A stretch of 64,000 nucleotides of DNA, from the NCBI GenBank assembly GCA_022376515.1, contig WTXI01000138.1, forward strand, positions 1 through 64,000, read 5' to 3'. The position numbers and the translations under genes were made by a program. Position 1 is the stretch's first letter. Each line of letters begins with the position of its first letter. Source of the DNA: Lactifluus volemus (taxonomy: Eukaryota > Basidiomycota > Agaricomycetes > Russulales > Russulaceae). A model generated the notes under the pieces. That model searched no databases. It was given only the letters and a program-made list of their open reading frames with translations, and was not told the origin of the DNA. This document shows positions 34,297-45,440 of the stretch, piece by piece.

Positions 34297-34870
34297 TCGC
34301 CCTTTGTCACCACGTCATTTAGCTTCGCCTGGGAAGTAGGGGAGGCTACCCGGGGTTCAAGCCTAATACTTTTACGAAAAGGTTCGCCGCCCCGCTGTGC
34401 CAACCATCACCACCCTTCGCATCTTAGCCGCAGGACGGCCCTATCGGGACTGGGGCCAAATCTGGCTCGACGACTCCCGCCAGGGCCCCAACTACTGAGC
34501 CCTCACCCACCTACCCTCCGGGCAACCCCCGACTTCATGCTAGGAATCACGGGAGCATCCCGGCCTGTTTTTGCACTGCGTACAACAATACAGTAGTTAC
34601 GTGGGCTGACAACGTGCTGATATCCCGGCCCGCAATGGCATGAATCAGACTGTCTGCAAACTCCAACTGGGCCACTCAAAGCGGAGGTTACCGTCAATGC
34701 TGTCAACAGCGGTCTGGACCATATGAGCTGGATGGGATCGTGTTATTGCTTTTCATTGGTAAGAATAGCTTACAGTACATGTGCCTTTGTATATATACAT
34801 TCCGATGCCGTCTGGATATCGGAATTTGTACCAATACACCAGGAGGTCAATGAATCCACACTCTTTGGGC
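34297..34870. repeat. Dispersed repeat with rearranged partner at 42930-43365
   Basis: 34297-34386 matches 42932-43077 in direct orientation (GTCGTCGCCCTTTGTCAC, TTTAGCTTCGCCTGGGAA), with an insertion in the partner. 34603-34866 matches 43095-43365 in inverted orientation (ATGGGATCGTGTT and GTAAGAATAGCTTACAGTAC have reverse complements there). One half has therefore been inverted relative to the other. No coding content is recognised. Confidence 0.5.
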
Positions 34871-34949
34871 TTACCCTTTTTTTTGAATCCGCATTTCTAT
34901 GGCGCAGCATGCTACAAAAGATAAAGACGTGCTGTACTACTAAGGTTGT

Positions 34950-35270
34950 TGGCCGGAGTGGAGTGTTGGTGGAGTGTTTTTAACATGGAAAGGTATGGGG
35001 GTAATGGGAGGGAGTTGTTGATGGTGGGGCGGGGCGGCATTCAGCCGTGGGGGGGGACAGTGTGGGCGAAGCGGGGATGAGGTGCCTTGTTCGCGCTTCC
35101 TGGAAGAGGGGGCATCGAGTGACAACGTGTTCGGAGGTCTGGAAGGGCGCGAGGCCAATGGCGGGCGGAGTATTCATCTATGAAAGCGTGCTCAATGAGG
35201 AGACGGATCGTCTCTCTGCCCGCCCTTACCCCTCTCCTCTCACGCTCCCCCTCTGCCTTCGCTGGCACCA
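34950..35270 (-). mobile_element. 3' fragment of a second LINE retrotransposon, frame-broken
   Basis: The minus strand reads LLIEHAFIDEYSARHWPRAL in one frame, then FQTSEHVVTRCPLFQEARTR in another. Together they correspond to the GHAFIGEY...H...CPLF...AR end of fungal LINE ORF2. The CPCG Cys pair is lost at the frame break. It is opposite in strand to the fragment at 33240. Confidence 0.5.
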
Positions 35271-37260
35271 CCATTCACCCCGTTCACCACCCTCATTGTT
35301 GTCGACATTTATCAGCCTCATCGTCTGCTGCTGCTGCTAATCTATCCCCCTTCATTGCTGCCACCGTGTCACTCCCCTCCCCCCGATCACTCTCGACGCT
35401 GTTGCTGCCATTCCATTCACCCTCTCTACCTCCACACCTGTTAGCACCGAAATGGCCCTCGTCGCAGCCACTGCCACCTCACCGTCATGTACACCATGGA
35501 GACCTTAGGGCCTCATGCGTCAATTCTGCTGGCGTCGGTCTCGACGACCATATTCGTCTGCCGGACGCGTACGAGTGCTAGCTGGGATCACCCAATATGT
35601 GTTCAGCGCGCCATCGCCTTCAGCGTTGGCAGGTTCCACTGGCAGTCATGGTGCCATGGCAAGGTGCCAACGGCCCAATGTTTAGAAACCGCGGGTTCAT
35701 TGCATTGGCACTGCTGAGGTACCCACCCCGAAAGTGAAATTCCCGTGCCGTGCCCACATGGATGCGGTCAAGGGCCAGAGGCGACTTGGCACAGTAATAA
35801 CTCACCCACCGTAATAACTCGATGGTGCCACTAGGTGCAGATTACTCTGTGGGCTTGTGACTATCCATGCAGCGATAGGCTTCTCAACCATTCATTCGAT
35901 CTTCCATAATGAGAGTATCATGATGGCCTTGCATGCTAAGCGTCCAACGTCCAAAGTCCAACGACTGCTGATTCAACGATGGATCTCATTTAGAAGATCT
36001 AGCTAGAAGACAAGGGAAAGTGCCAAAGTCCACGTAAAGAAGGGCTATCTCCAGGCCACGGCGTGAATAGTCTCGCGCCCACACCACCCGTCTTAGATAC
36101 GCGACACGATGGCCGTTGTCAACCAGTAGGGTTTTGGACACTGATAAATAAGCCCGGCTGCGAAGGGCATCCCGATCAACTTGTGAATGACGAAAAAAAG
36201 ATACTGAAATGCGATATGATGGGTTATGGAAATGGTGTATAACTAAGGGGAGACAGAAGACCTGTGCATTGCAAGGCTGTTAGATAAATCAGTACATGTG
36301 ATACACATCAGTTAACCGGCTTCTGTACATTGATCACTGATAAATGAAGAAAAATGCTGGCTGGAAAGGTCATGAGGGTGCAGATTTTGGGTTGAATCAT
36401 ACACAAAGCACACGTCTGCTTCACACGCAGCTGGTATCGCCTCTTCCCTCCTTGCAATGTTCTACGTATCCTTTAAAGAAGAACTTGACATAGACTCAGG
36501 ATTGGGTTGTGGCCGTGTAGATCCTGGCACCGTAATTGTCAAAGTCCAGCTTCCAAGACATGGCATTTTTGGGCGCAAGAAGTGCACTGGGTCTCCGAGT
36601 CTTGGCCCTCCTCCACACCCTCGTGTGGTGCAACGGGAGACACTGCGAGGTGTGTTGGTGAGCATCGGCTACCGATTAAGATCGCGACGACCCACCCTGT
36701 ACAAGCAAAGACACGGGGTCCTGACATGGATCGAAGTAGTTGACATCCGGTGTCTGTCCCTGGGATTCCTCCCCAGAGAGAGTGGCGACGCATTTGCTAC
36801 ATTCTTCTGGGAGCGGGCGATGGTGTAAGAAGAATGGATCGCTTGAGGATGGGATAGATCACTCACGTGCGGTATCCATTGAGGGACCACTACCAGAGGC
36901 GCAGGAAGGACAGATTCTTCGAGGCTGGATCTGGGTGGTGCCAGGATTTGAAGGCACACCCCAATGAGGTGGCGTTGAAATGAGGGTCCGACCGTGGTCT
37001 GTAAACTTCAAGACACCCTACGGGATGGTCACCCTCTAAAATGATGAACGCAACAAAGGAGCTCACAGGATTAGCTTTGAAGTTGGACATGATTTCCTAA
37101 AATCCAGGATGCTGGGGAGCAAAAGCTGCCCTTTATCATAGTTATCCCTGCGGCACCCGTACGTGAAAAATGAACGTGAGGCGATAATTTGATATCCTGT
37201 AGGTTCTGGATGGCGCCCGAGAGACTTCGATTCCATGGAGAGGTGCTTATTGCACTATGA
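35271..37260. repeat. Segmental duplication, copy 1 (partner 43366-45080)
   Basis: Long collinear similarity in direct orientation, offset by about 7.7-8.1 kb: GCTGCTGCTGCTAAT, CATGTACACCATGGAGA, CTGGCGTCGGTCTCGACGAC, ATGTTCTACGTAT, GACATCCGGTGTCTGTCCCT and others. The copy here has extra sequence around 36000-36300. It contains the truncated zinc-finger copy at 36462. Confidence 0.65.
36462..37090 (-). pseudogene. C2H2 zinc-finger family copy, second subfamily, fingers deleted
   Basis: The ATG at 37090 opens a frame with NPVSSFVAFIILEGDHPVG. Downstream frames give GVPSNPGTTQIQ and then CTSCAQKCHVLEAG, which corresponds to the start of finger 1 (C-x2-C). The sequence then jumps to PNPESMSSSS, which matches the family C-terminus (EPESMSGLEF). 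Both His pairs and the whole second finger are missing. The partner at 44150-44797 has the same structure, so the deletion predates the duplication. Confidence 0.55.
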
Positions 37261-38319
37261 CTTACCGATTACGTTCCGTAAGCAGAGGAAGGAATATCAG
37301 ACGCATGTTACCTTTTTTGGGCACATACACCTGTTGATATGAGATTGGACATGATTGGACCGGTCTCTTAGAGCTAATCGCCACACCTCACAACGACGAC
37401 TCACATGAGGCAGACTGAATAGATAGCCAGACCGGACCCTCGGGTCCCAGACACATGACATTAGGGCGATAGCCGCACTGAGAGGCCGCATGACACGGAC
37501 GGACGCGGACGGTACACTAATGGTGCAAGTGATATACAGGGCTAGAGTAGAGAGGCCATGGAGTGAGCAAAGGCAAGAGAGGCAATGAAGCAAAGCACAT
37601 GAGGAGAAAAAGGAAAGGAAAAAGGAAGCACAAAGAAAGAGGGAGGGAGAAGGGCGGGTAAGCGAAAAATGAGGGTCAAGGCAAGAGGCTGAAATAATAG
37701 GTGTTAGTCAGTTGCAGGAGAGGGTGCAGTAAAGAGAAAGAGAGGACAAACCTGACAAGGTGGGAGTCAGAAGCTAGGGGGAAGAGACCCCTGAAGGAAT
37801 GATGAACCACCTTATCAGAGGGAGGATGCTACCGGACTCCCAAAACTGCAGCACCCGCTGCCAATAGGAGTGCGGACTCCCACAATTTGTCCTGTAGCAC
37901 GTGGCAAAGCTGTGTGGATGCCCGGACTCGCGGAGATCAAAGGGCCCCTGTAAAGAGAAGGGGAGATCTCACAAGGAGTAGGACAATCCGTGTGATTGTG
38001 GCAAAGCCGAATAAACAGAGGCAAACACGAGCCGAGCCATGTGTATAGCCACGCCCCTTTTAGCCGACTCGGCTCGTTGCCAGCTAAGCCAGCTAGAGCT
38101 AGTCACCCAACCCACTCCCAACCCCTCTCACATTGCCCCTTGTCCGCCTTGGACTCTCCCTACCTCTCCCCTTTCCTCTCGACGCACTTTCGTGTGCATG
38201 ACAATAACCAAGTCTGCTTCAGGGAAAAGCTTGCCATGAACGTCAACTCAGATGGAAGTTTCAACTGCATCCGAGAGCGAATCGGAGACGGGGATCGACA
38301 CCAACTTGCGGCGGTCATG
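37261..38319. other. Non-coding stretch
   Basis: The section at 37590-37750 is A/G-rich. The first 150 bases share words with 45000-45080 (AGGAATATCAGACGCATGTT). No gene is seen. Confidence 0.3.
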
Positions 38320-38339
38320 CCCCCCCCCCCCCCCCCCCC
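38320..38339. repeat. Poly-C run of 20 bases
   Basis: Twenty consecutive C bases (G-run on the minus strand). It may be polymorphic and is prone to sequencing error. Confidence 0.9.
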
Positions 38340-38530
38340 TTGTAACTGCGTCAAGTCTTTTCCTTCTCCGCACCTCCCCCATCTCGGATAGCATCGACAA
38401 GCCGTCCTGCTGTCTTGGGTAGAGTTCCTGTTGCACCCCCCTTCCCATTCGTTTTTGTGGTGCGCCCTCAAACACCTGAAGGCTTTCTTGCCTCGTGTCC
38501 TCCATCTCGAGTATGTCCCATTGTTCTGCA

Positions 38531-38664
38531 TTCTTTTCAAGCGTGATGAACTGACCCTCGAAGGTGTCAAACAGTTCTTTGTTGCCGTTGAAAATGAGGA
38601 TTGGAAATTCGACACCTTATGTGACCTCTATGACACCCTCACCACCACACAAGCCGCCATACTC
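38531..38664 (+). pseudogene. Fragment of the translation initiation factor eIF4A gene
   Basis: The frame reads [20 protein letters not shown], followed by [17 protein letters not shown] and TTTQAAI. This is the conserved segment of the DEAD-box helicase eIF4A that joins its two RecA domains (KRDELTLEG...). About 43 codons are preserved. Neither the Walker motifs nor the later helicase motifs are present around it. It is a captured or retroposed gene fragment. Confidence 0.75.
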
Positions 38665-39174
38665 TCGGCCTCGGTACCAGTCTCCCTCTCCTGAGCGCGA
38701 TTGTCCAGACCGTGGCTTGAATGGTTCCATCAGCACTGGGAAATTGCCATCTGAAGCTGGCGAGCTACAGCCCAGCAGTGTCCCTTCTGATCAGACTCGC
38801 ACCAGCACTGCCTCACTATCTTCCCACCCTACGAATCGTGGTCGCTGCAACAAGAATGCACCTGTCCGTCTGCCCATTACACGGCTCAACTTGGGTCGTC
38901 ACGTCATGCAGGTGACGCGGAAGTAGCCTGCCAAGGCTCGCGCAATGTCCCACCAAAATCCAGATAAAGCAGCGAAAGTGGCTGGGCCTTCGTGCCTTCT
39001 GCAGCCCCCTATTGAACGGATTTTTTTCAATTTGAACCTTAGCCACCTGCAAAAGCCCAGACTCATCGCACGAATGACGCTATAGCGTCCCATGTTCCGA
39101 ATCTACACCCGCCACCTCCCTCTGCGGCCCCGAGACATGGCATCGTTGTATCCTATAGTTCGTCTGAAGATGAG

Positions 39175-40022
39175 ATGACCGACACCGATGAGGAGAGAGA
39201 GGACGATGATTCTTGGGCATCGGAGGACATCAGCGAGAGTGTTGTAGATCCAGCGCGTACAGTTACGGACAAGTGTCCTCCAACCAAGGAGGACTCGAAG
39301 CTTCGTGAGGCTCGGGCGCAACGTCAGCGCGACCTGTTTGTTTGGGTCACACACAATCTGGTCTCCTGTCTCAGTTGCTTAACCCTGATCCGAACATGTT
39401 GCCTTGGGACACCGTCGCGCGACATGACACGTTCTGGCATCCCTTCTGCGCTTACATCGGGAAAGTCTTCTGCTGTGCACCCATTCCAACTTCTTCTGCG
39501 TGCCGTTGGGGCACGCGACCAAGACCAAGAGGGCGACCGTCTATCCCAAGGTGCTCGATCCCGCTCACTCCACACCGCTCGTGGAGGCGGCGATTCTCTC
39601 CTGGGCACGGGTGGACGTCAATCCCTTTCATCCCGGAACTGACCCTCGTCCAAGTCCCGGTCCCGATCATGGTCCCCAAGACCAGCACCAAAATCCACCC
39701 TACGCTCTCCACAACTGCAAGCGGGCTGAGGCGGCACATCTGAGCCTCCCCACCAATGTCCCCCTCTGTGGCCCACGCCGGGCCAAACACCTGGTCCCCC
39801 AGAAGATACATTCGTGGCACGTCCGAGTCCTCCACCACCACTGCTCTTCCAGCCATTTGCTGGAGAAGACGATGGTACCCCACCAACAGTGCTTTTTGGT
39901 GTCGATACCCACACAATCACCATGTAGTGTATCCCCAGCATCAAATCCTGCCACCAGACTCGAACTCGCCAAGATGCGTTGTCAAGCCCCTTGGGAGCCG
40001 AGCTGCGTCATAGCCGAAGAAT
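39175..40022 (+). pseudogene. Degenerate coding region of unknown origin
   Basis: Three overlapping plus-strand frames appear to continue one protein after two frameshifts: an acidic part (MTDTDEEREDDDSWASEDIS), then LPWDTVARHDTFWHPFCAYI, then KVLDPAHSTPLVEAAILSWA. Codon composition looks genuine, but I recognise no family. It may be a remnant of a transposon-borne or host gene. Confidence 0.3.
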
Positions 40023-40169
40023 AGCCAGCTAATGACATGGGTCCCACGGCGTGGCTAAACACGGCTCGGCTAACGGCCCGGCCCGGCTACGTGGGCCGCC
40101 GCAACACTACCGCCAGGTGCCCATGAATTGCCTTGGGCCCAGTCACACCCTCTCCTGGTGCAGGGGATA

Positions 40170-40560
40170 GTTGACAAGTGGTGCCATGATCAGGTCAAGT
40201 TTGGGTCAACGCATGAACAAATAGCTATCGAGAAAATTATTCTATATTTGGTAAAGTGTTGTTCTCAGCGGTTTCAATAGCCACGGGATTGTCGAACAGA
40301 CAGCGCACCAGCGCACCGCAGTTTCAGCGGTGGCAGTGTCAGGCGTTTAGCCCTGATGTCAAGTGATAACACCTACGTAGTGCGTGCAGTGGAAAATCAT
40401 GATGCTGCACTTCGCATGGACGTGGGTAATGACACCGTGACGGACGCGAATTGGCAGAAGGGGCACGGGTGATGACTTAGGCGGCGACTGACAAAGAGAG
40501 TACAGTCTGTGGGACATAATAGTCACGTACTATTCTTTGATCGTTGAAAAGCAAAATGAG
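40170..40560. repeat. Segmental duplication, copy 2 (partner at 19010-19460)
   Basis: Collinear with 19010-19460 in direct orientation, with insertions such as a duplicated GCGCACCAGCGCACC motif. It is followed by a segment also seen at 30950-31270, leading into the 3' flank of zinc-finger copy 8. Confidence 0.55.
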
Positions 40561-41276
40561 GGCGGTGCGATGTTGGCATTGTGTTGACGCGAGTGGTGGT
40601 TAGAGCAGAGATGAGGGGGAAAGGGGGCAGACGAAGTCACGCGCGTGGAGAGTTTCGGCTCTGGCCCGCTCGGTGCTCCGCCCGCGCGCTGGCGCTTGCC
40701 TTGGATAGTACTTGAATCTACACACTAAAGAGTGTTAGCATATGCAAAAGGAAATCAGTTTGAAGCGAAATCATTCATTTCATCACTGGTGTCAAAGGTG
40801 GATAGAAAAAGCATGTGGTGAGAAACCGTATGGACGAAATAGGCCTGTGGGCGGTAGTCGAGATGGCGCGGCTGCACTCCGACAGCACCCTCATCCATAC
40901 TCCAACAACCTCCCACAACCCGAATAACCCCAAGTCTTGCACCACCTACTTTTCACTGATGCGCAATACGGTGGCGCATTGGCGCTCACCTGGCTATAGG
41001 AGTAGTGTCGCACTGGGAAGAAAAAACGTCGTGCATTGCAAGCAACTTGAAGGGAGGATAACTGGATATATTGCACTGAACTGAAGGATTCTGTACTAGT
41101 AGGCTGATCACTGAGGGAAAAGGAGAAAAGAATTAAAAGGAAAAGAAAAGAAAAGCGGCTAGCTGTGAAAGGTGGGGAAGTGTGAAATATATAACATTGG
41201 ATCATATCACGAAGCAAAACATCAAAATACAGAGGCAAGAACTAAGAGAGTGATATCGCTGGGCATCGTGGCCAAG

Positions 41277-42241
41277 TTAGTGAGAATGGAGTGAGTTTGG
41301 TGGAAAGAACTCGAGACCGGACATAGACTCGGGCTCGGTCGGTGGGTTCTGTGAAGCTGGCGCTTCAACTTCCTTGAGTTCGAGGGTGCGTCGTCGAGGA
41401 GCTTTTCCGTGAATCTTTTGAAGATGAGCATCCAGTTTGCGCTTTCCAACATATGTAAAATTGCAGTCAGGGTAATGGCATTTCTTCTTCTCCGAGTGAC
41501 AATCCTCCAAGTGACGATTGAGAGCCTTTTTGGCATGAAATCCAGCCTTGCACTGAGGTTTGTGACACCAAACCTTCGGGGGCGGCCGGATTCGCTTCAC
41601 CATACCTTGGTTTGGTGCAATGGGGGTGCTGCAAATACGTGTTGCTGAACTTGAGCCATAGATTGAGGTTGAGATTGAGATTGAGATGGATTATGGTGCA
41701 CCGGCGGGGCCATGGCGCCATAGCATAGTTTGTAGATCCCCAAAACCTGCAAATCTGGAATTATAGCAGCGCCGACCGAGTTAGTCCCCCCAGGAGAAGT
41801 GACGCCGTGGCTGCCGGATTCTTCGAAGAGGGTGGGATTGGGTAAGTCGCTAGGAGATGGCAAGTCAACTAAAGGTCTATGATCAGGGACACTGGAGGGA
41901 GGGGTTCTTCCAGGCTGGTGCTGACCGTCGAAGGGAATACCAATAGCGCGTTGGTATGGACCAGCATTTGAGGATGCTGCAGTGAAATCCGAGGTATGAA
42001 TGTGAACAGGAGGCCGGTCATGAGAACTTGGGTGTTGCTGTGGTGCGTTCGTCAACTTTGTTGCCTCACCCACCTCGGGTGTAGCGTCTCGTGACTTGCC
42101 ATCCCGGGTGCGTACTGATAATATTGCGCAAGAAAGACATCCCATTCCTCGTAGAGAGTGCCCATTAAGCCGACCTACGTATCTTTCAAGCTCCGTGATG
42201 ACGTGTGGAACGAAAGAGCTCACATTAGGAGAGCAATCCAT
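41277..42241 (-). pseudogene. C2H2 zinc-finger family copy 8, single frameshift before the fingers
   Basis: Exon 1 (42175-42241) starts with ATG and encodes NVSSFVPHVITELERYV. The family intron (donor GTCGGC, acceptor ATTATCAG) is intact, and exon 2 starts at 42114 in phase. Near 41625 a one-base loss (GCACCCCC against GCATCCCCC in copy 7) shifts the frame and gives a stop. In the next frame both fingers are complete: CHKPQCKAGFHAKKALNRH and CHYPDCNFTYVGKRKLDAH ending HLQKIH. Apart from this one base the copy looks functional, so a sequencing error is a real alternative. Confidence 0.6.
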
Positions 42242-42304
42242 AATTTTTTCTAAGGTGGAGCCTTGGTCGAAAATATGGGGCGTATAGCCCCAGAGAAAGA
42301 ATTT

Positions 42305-42425
42305 GATGGATATTTATACTTGTGACCCTTGGCACCCATGCTCGAGAGAACGTGAGGCAACGATTCGATGTTGAAGGCATATGCATGGCACCCTAGGTAC
42401 GTCAACTTCATTGGGTGCCACAGGT
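42305..42425 (-). promoter_or_regulatory. Promoter flank of zinc-finger copy 8: TATA-like box and GGCACCC dyad
   Basis: TATAAATA (minus strand, near 42310-42317) is followed upstream by TGGCACCCA (42330-42338), TGGCACCC (42386-42393) and its inverse TGGGTGCCA (42412-42420). The layout is the same as upstream of copies 6 and 7. Confidence 0.45.
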
Positions 42426-43365
42426 TTGATGGCCATGGCGACAAGACTGCAGCAAGCGCGTTCGAGATTAGATGGTGCCAGACGGACGCCACACCTTGGG
42501 CGCCCGATCAAGCTGATCCGCAGTTCTGGTTCCTGGGACAGGATGAAATCGCGCTCTTTAAGATGAGAACGGTCTATACAGTACTAGTATTCGTGTCGAT
42601 ACGCGTCCGAATCCGGGCCAACGCGCGACTCGGACTGGCAAGCTGGATGTGTAGGTGTTCTGGTATCGCTTCCACGAGGCAAATACAAGGTTCATCCGCC
42701 CACTCTAGGGGTGAAAGCATAGAAGTGGATAAGAGGGTGAGATGAAATCCTCGCCCTATTGATCGGGAGGGATGAGAAAAAAAGAGCCGAGAAATTGAAA
42801 AGGTATACTGTAGATGACTAAGACAACGTGGGTGAACAGCCTCATGTACTGTAAGTTAAGGCTCAACAGGGAAAGTGCCAGTTCAGGAAAGGGAGAAAGG
42901 TACCGAAAACAAAGGGAAAAGTGAGAGAGGTCGTTGTCGTCGCCCTTTGTCACTACGTCATTTAGCTTCGCCTGGGAAATATGTCAGGCTACCTGGCGGT
43001 TCAAGCATAATACTATGCAAGCAATAGAAATCGCAGGTCGGGCAGTTACGGCATCGGAGCTTTGACGAAAGGGTTCGCCCGAAGAAGTGAGGATTCGTTG
43101 ACTTCCTGGTGTATTGGTACTAATCCCAATATCCAGACGGTATCAGAATGTATATATACAAAGGCGCACAGTACTGTAAGCTATTCTTACCAATGAAGAG
43201 CAGCAACACGATCCCATCCAGCCCGTATGGTCCCCTTTGGCAGGACCGCTGTTGACAGCATTTACGATAACCTCCACTTTGAGTGGCCCGGTTGGGGTTC
43301 GAACAGACACAGTTCAGTTTGGTTCATGTCATTGCGGGCCAGGATGTCAGCCCATGTAACTACTG
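42426..43365. repeat. Flank and dispersed repeat (partner 34297-34870)
   Basis: The part from 42930 carries the direct and inverted matches described at 34297. The part before it is non-coding flank of zinc-finger copy 8. No gene is recognised. Confidence 0.4.
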
Positions 43366-45080
43366 ATGAACCCATCACCTCTATGCCCGCCCTTACCACT
43401 CACTGGCACCACCATTCACTCTCCCTCACCGAGTCACCGCCCACATTGCTGCCGTAATTCATCAGCTTCACCATCTGTTGCTGCTGCTAATTTATCCCCT
43501 TCATTGCTGCCACCATTTCACTCCTCACCTCGCCGCCATGTACACCATGGAGATCTTAGGGTCTCGTTGCATGTCGACAATGCTTCTGGCGTCGGTCTCG
43601 ACGACCGGTTCATACGTACGATGGGATCACCCGTTGTCTGTTCAACGTACCGTCGTCTTCAGCGTCGGCAGGTTCCACTGGCAGTCATGGTGCCACCGTG
43701 TGCCAACGGCCCAACGTTTAGAACCCGCGGGTCATCGTAGTGACACCGCTGAGGTGCCGCACCCCAAGAGTGAAATCCCCGTGCAGTGCCCACGTGGATG
43801 TGGTCAAAGGCGCGGAGGCGACTTGGAACAGTAACAACTCGGCGGCGCCGACTAGGGGGCAGATATATGTCTGTGGGCTTCATGACCATCTATGCGGCGA
43901 TGGTCTTCTCAACCGTTCATTCGATCTTCCATAACAATAGCATCGACGTCCAAAGTCCAACGACTACTGATTCAATGATGGATCTCATTCAGAATATCTA
44001 GCTAGAAGGCAAGGGAAGCCGGCTTCTGTACATTAATCACTGATAAATAAAGAAAATTGCTGGCTGAGAAAGGTCAGGAGCGTGCGGATTTTGCGTTGAA
44101 TCGTACGCAAAGCATACGTCCGCTTCACACGCAGCTAGTATCGTATCTTCCCTCTTTCTTGCAATGTTCTACGTATGCTGGGAAGAAGAACTCGAAAGAC
44201 ATAGACCCAGGATTGGGTTGTGGCCGTGTAGATCCTGGCATCAAAGTCCAGCTTCCCAAGACATGGCATTTTTGAGTGCAAGAAGTGCACGGGGTCTCCA
44301 AGTCTTGGCCCACCTCCACACTCTCGTGTGGTGCAACGGGAGACACTGCCGAGGTGTGTTGGTGAGCATCGGCTACCGATTAAGGTCGCAATGACCCACC
44401 ATCCTGTACAAGCAAAGACACGGGGTCCTGGCATGGATCGAAATAGTTGACATCCGGTGTCTGTCCCTGGGATTCCTCTCCAGAGAGAGTGGCGACGCAT
44501 TTGCTATATTCTTCTGGGAGCGGGCGATGGTGTAAGAAGAATGTATCGCTTGAGGATGGGATAAACTACTCACGTGCTGTATTCATCGAGGGACCACTAT
44601 CAGAGGCGCAGGAAGGACAGATTCTTCGAGGCTGGATCTGGGTTGGACCAGGATTTGAAGGCACACCCCAATGAGGTGGTGTTGAAATGAGGGTCCGACC
44701 GTTGTCTGGAAACTTCAAGACACCCTACGGGATGGTCACCCTCTAAAACGATGAATGCAACAAAGGGGCTCACAGGATTAGCTTTGAAGTTGGACATGAT
44801 TTCCTAAAACTCAGGATGTTGGGGATGTGGAAGGGCTGCCCTTTATCACAGTTATCCCTGTGGCACCCGTACGAGAAAAATGAACGTGAGGCGATAATTT
44901 GATATCCTGTAGCTCCTGGATGGCGCCCGAGAGACTTCGATTTCATGGAGAGGTGCCATACGCTTATTGCGCCATGACTTCAGTTACCGAGCACGTTCCT
45001 TAAGCAGAAGAAGGAATATCAGACGCATGTTGAATACGAGATTGGACATGATTAGACCGATATCCTAGAGGTAAACATCG
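43366..45080. repeat. Segmental duplication, copy 2 (partner 35271-37260)
   Basis: Same order of words as the partner, with small indels. It lacks the roughly 300-base extra section of the partner and contains the second truncated zinc-finger copy. Confidence 0.65.
44150..44797 (-). pseudogene. C2H2 zinc-finger family copy, second subfamily, fingers deleted (duplicate of 36462)
   Basis: The frame from ATG at 44797 again gives NPVSPFVAFIVLEGDHPVG. The finger 1 Cys pair (TPCTSCTQKCHVLG) is followed directly by the family C-terminal motif. TGGCACCCG at 44871 and a GATAAAG TATA-like sequence lie upstream, so the promoter-type elements are retained in this subfamily. Confidence 0.55.
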
Positions 45081-45440
45081 TGTCTCGACCTCTGGGTTGA
45101 GACTAAGCCAGTGGTTGAGTGTCTGCAGACGGGACATGGCCACGGTAGTGCCAGTGCCAGCGGCAATCCATAACAGCATGCCCGACTTAGCCAGATTGAC
45201 ACATTTTGTTGAAAGCAGGGAAAGCATCAGCTTTGAGTCCAGATCGATCATTCCGGGCCTTGATCACGAGAAAGAACATGGGAATCTGTGTTCAGTTCAG
45301 GTGTGCCAGTGCCTGGTCACGGTGCCAGGTGCCGTTGTTCACAATCACGTAATAACAATTTCCCCCCACACCACGTGCCACTTGCTCCGAACCCGAAGGT
45401 TCCTCACCTGTCCACCCAGACGCCACGAAAAAGTGACATT
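45081..45440. promoter_or_regulatory. Upstream region of the RSC7/SWP82-like gene
   Basis: Intergenic sequence containing CCCCCCACACCACGTG near 45363-45378, with a CACGTG box about 65 bases before the start codon. No TATA box is seen. Confidence 0.35.

Noticed and set aside
39342..39944. Overlapping frames on both strands around 39.3-39.9 kb as separate genes
   Set aside because: The plus-strand frames look like one frame-broken coding region; minus-strand frames are shadows of it.
9666..42241. Zinc-finger units read as spaced repeats of a CRISPR-like or satellite array
   Set aside because: Units are gene-sized, diverged, unevenly spaced and contain introns; this is a dispersed gene family.
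43300..43330. GGTTCGAAC-like word suggesting a tRNA T-arm
   Set aside because: No acceptor stem, D-arm or anticodon arm can be folded around it, and it belongs to the repeat that recurs at 34.6 kb.
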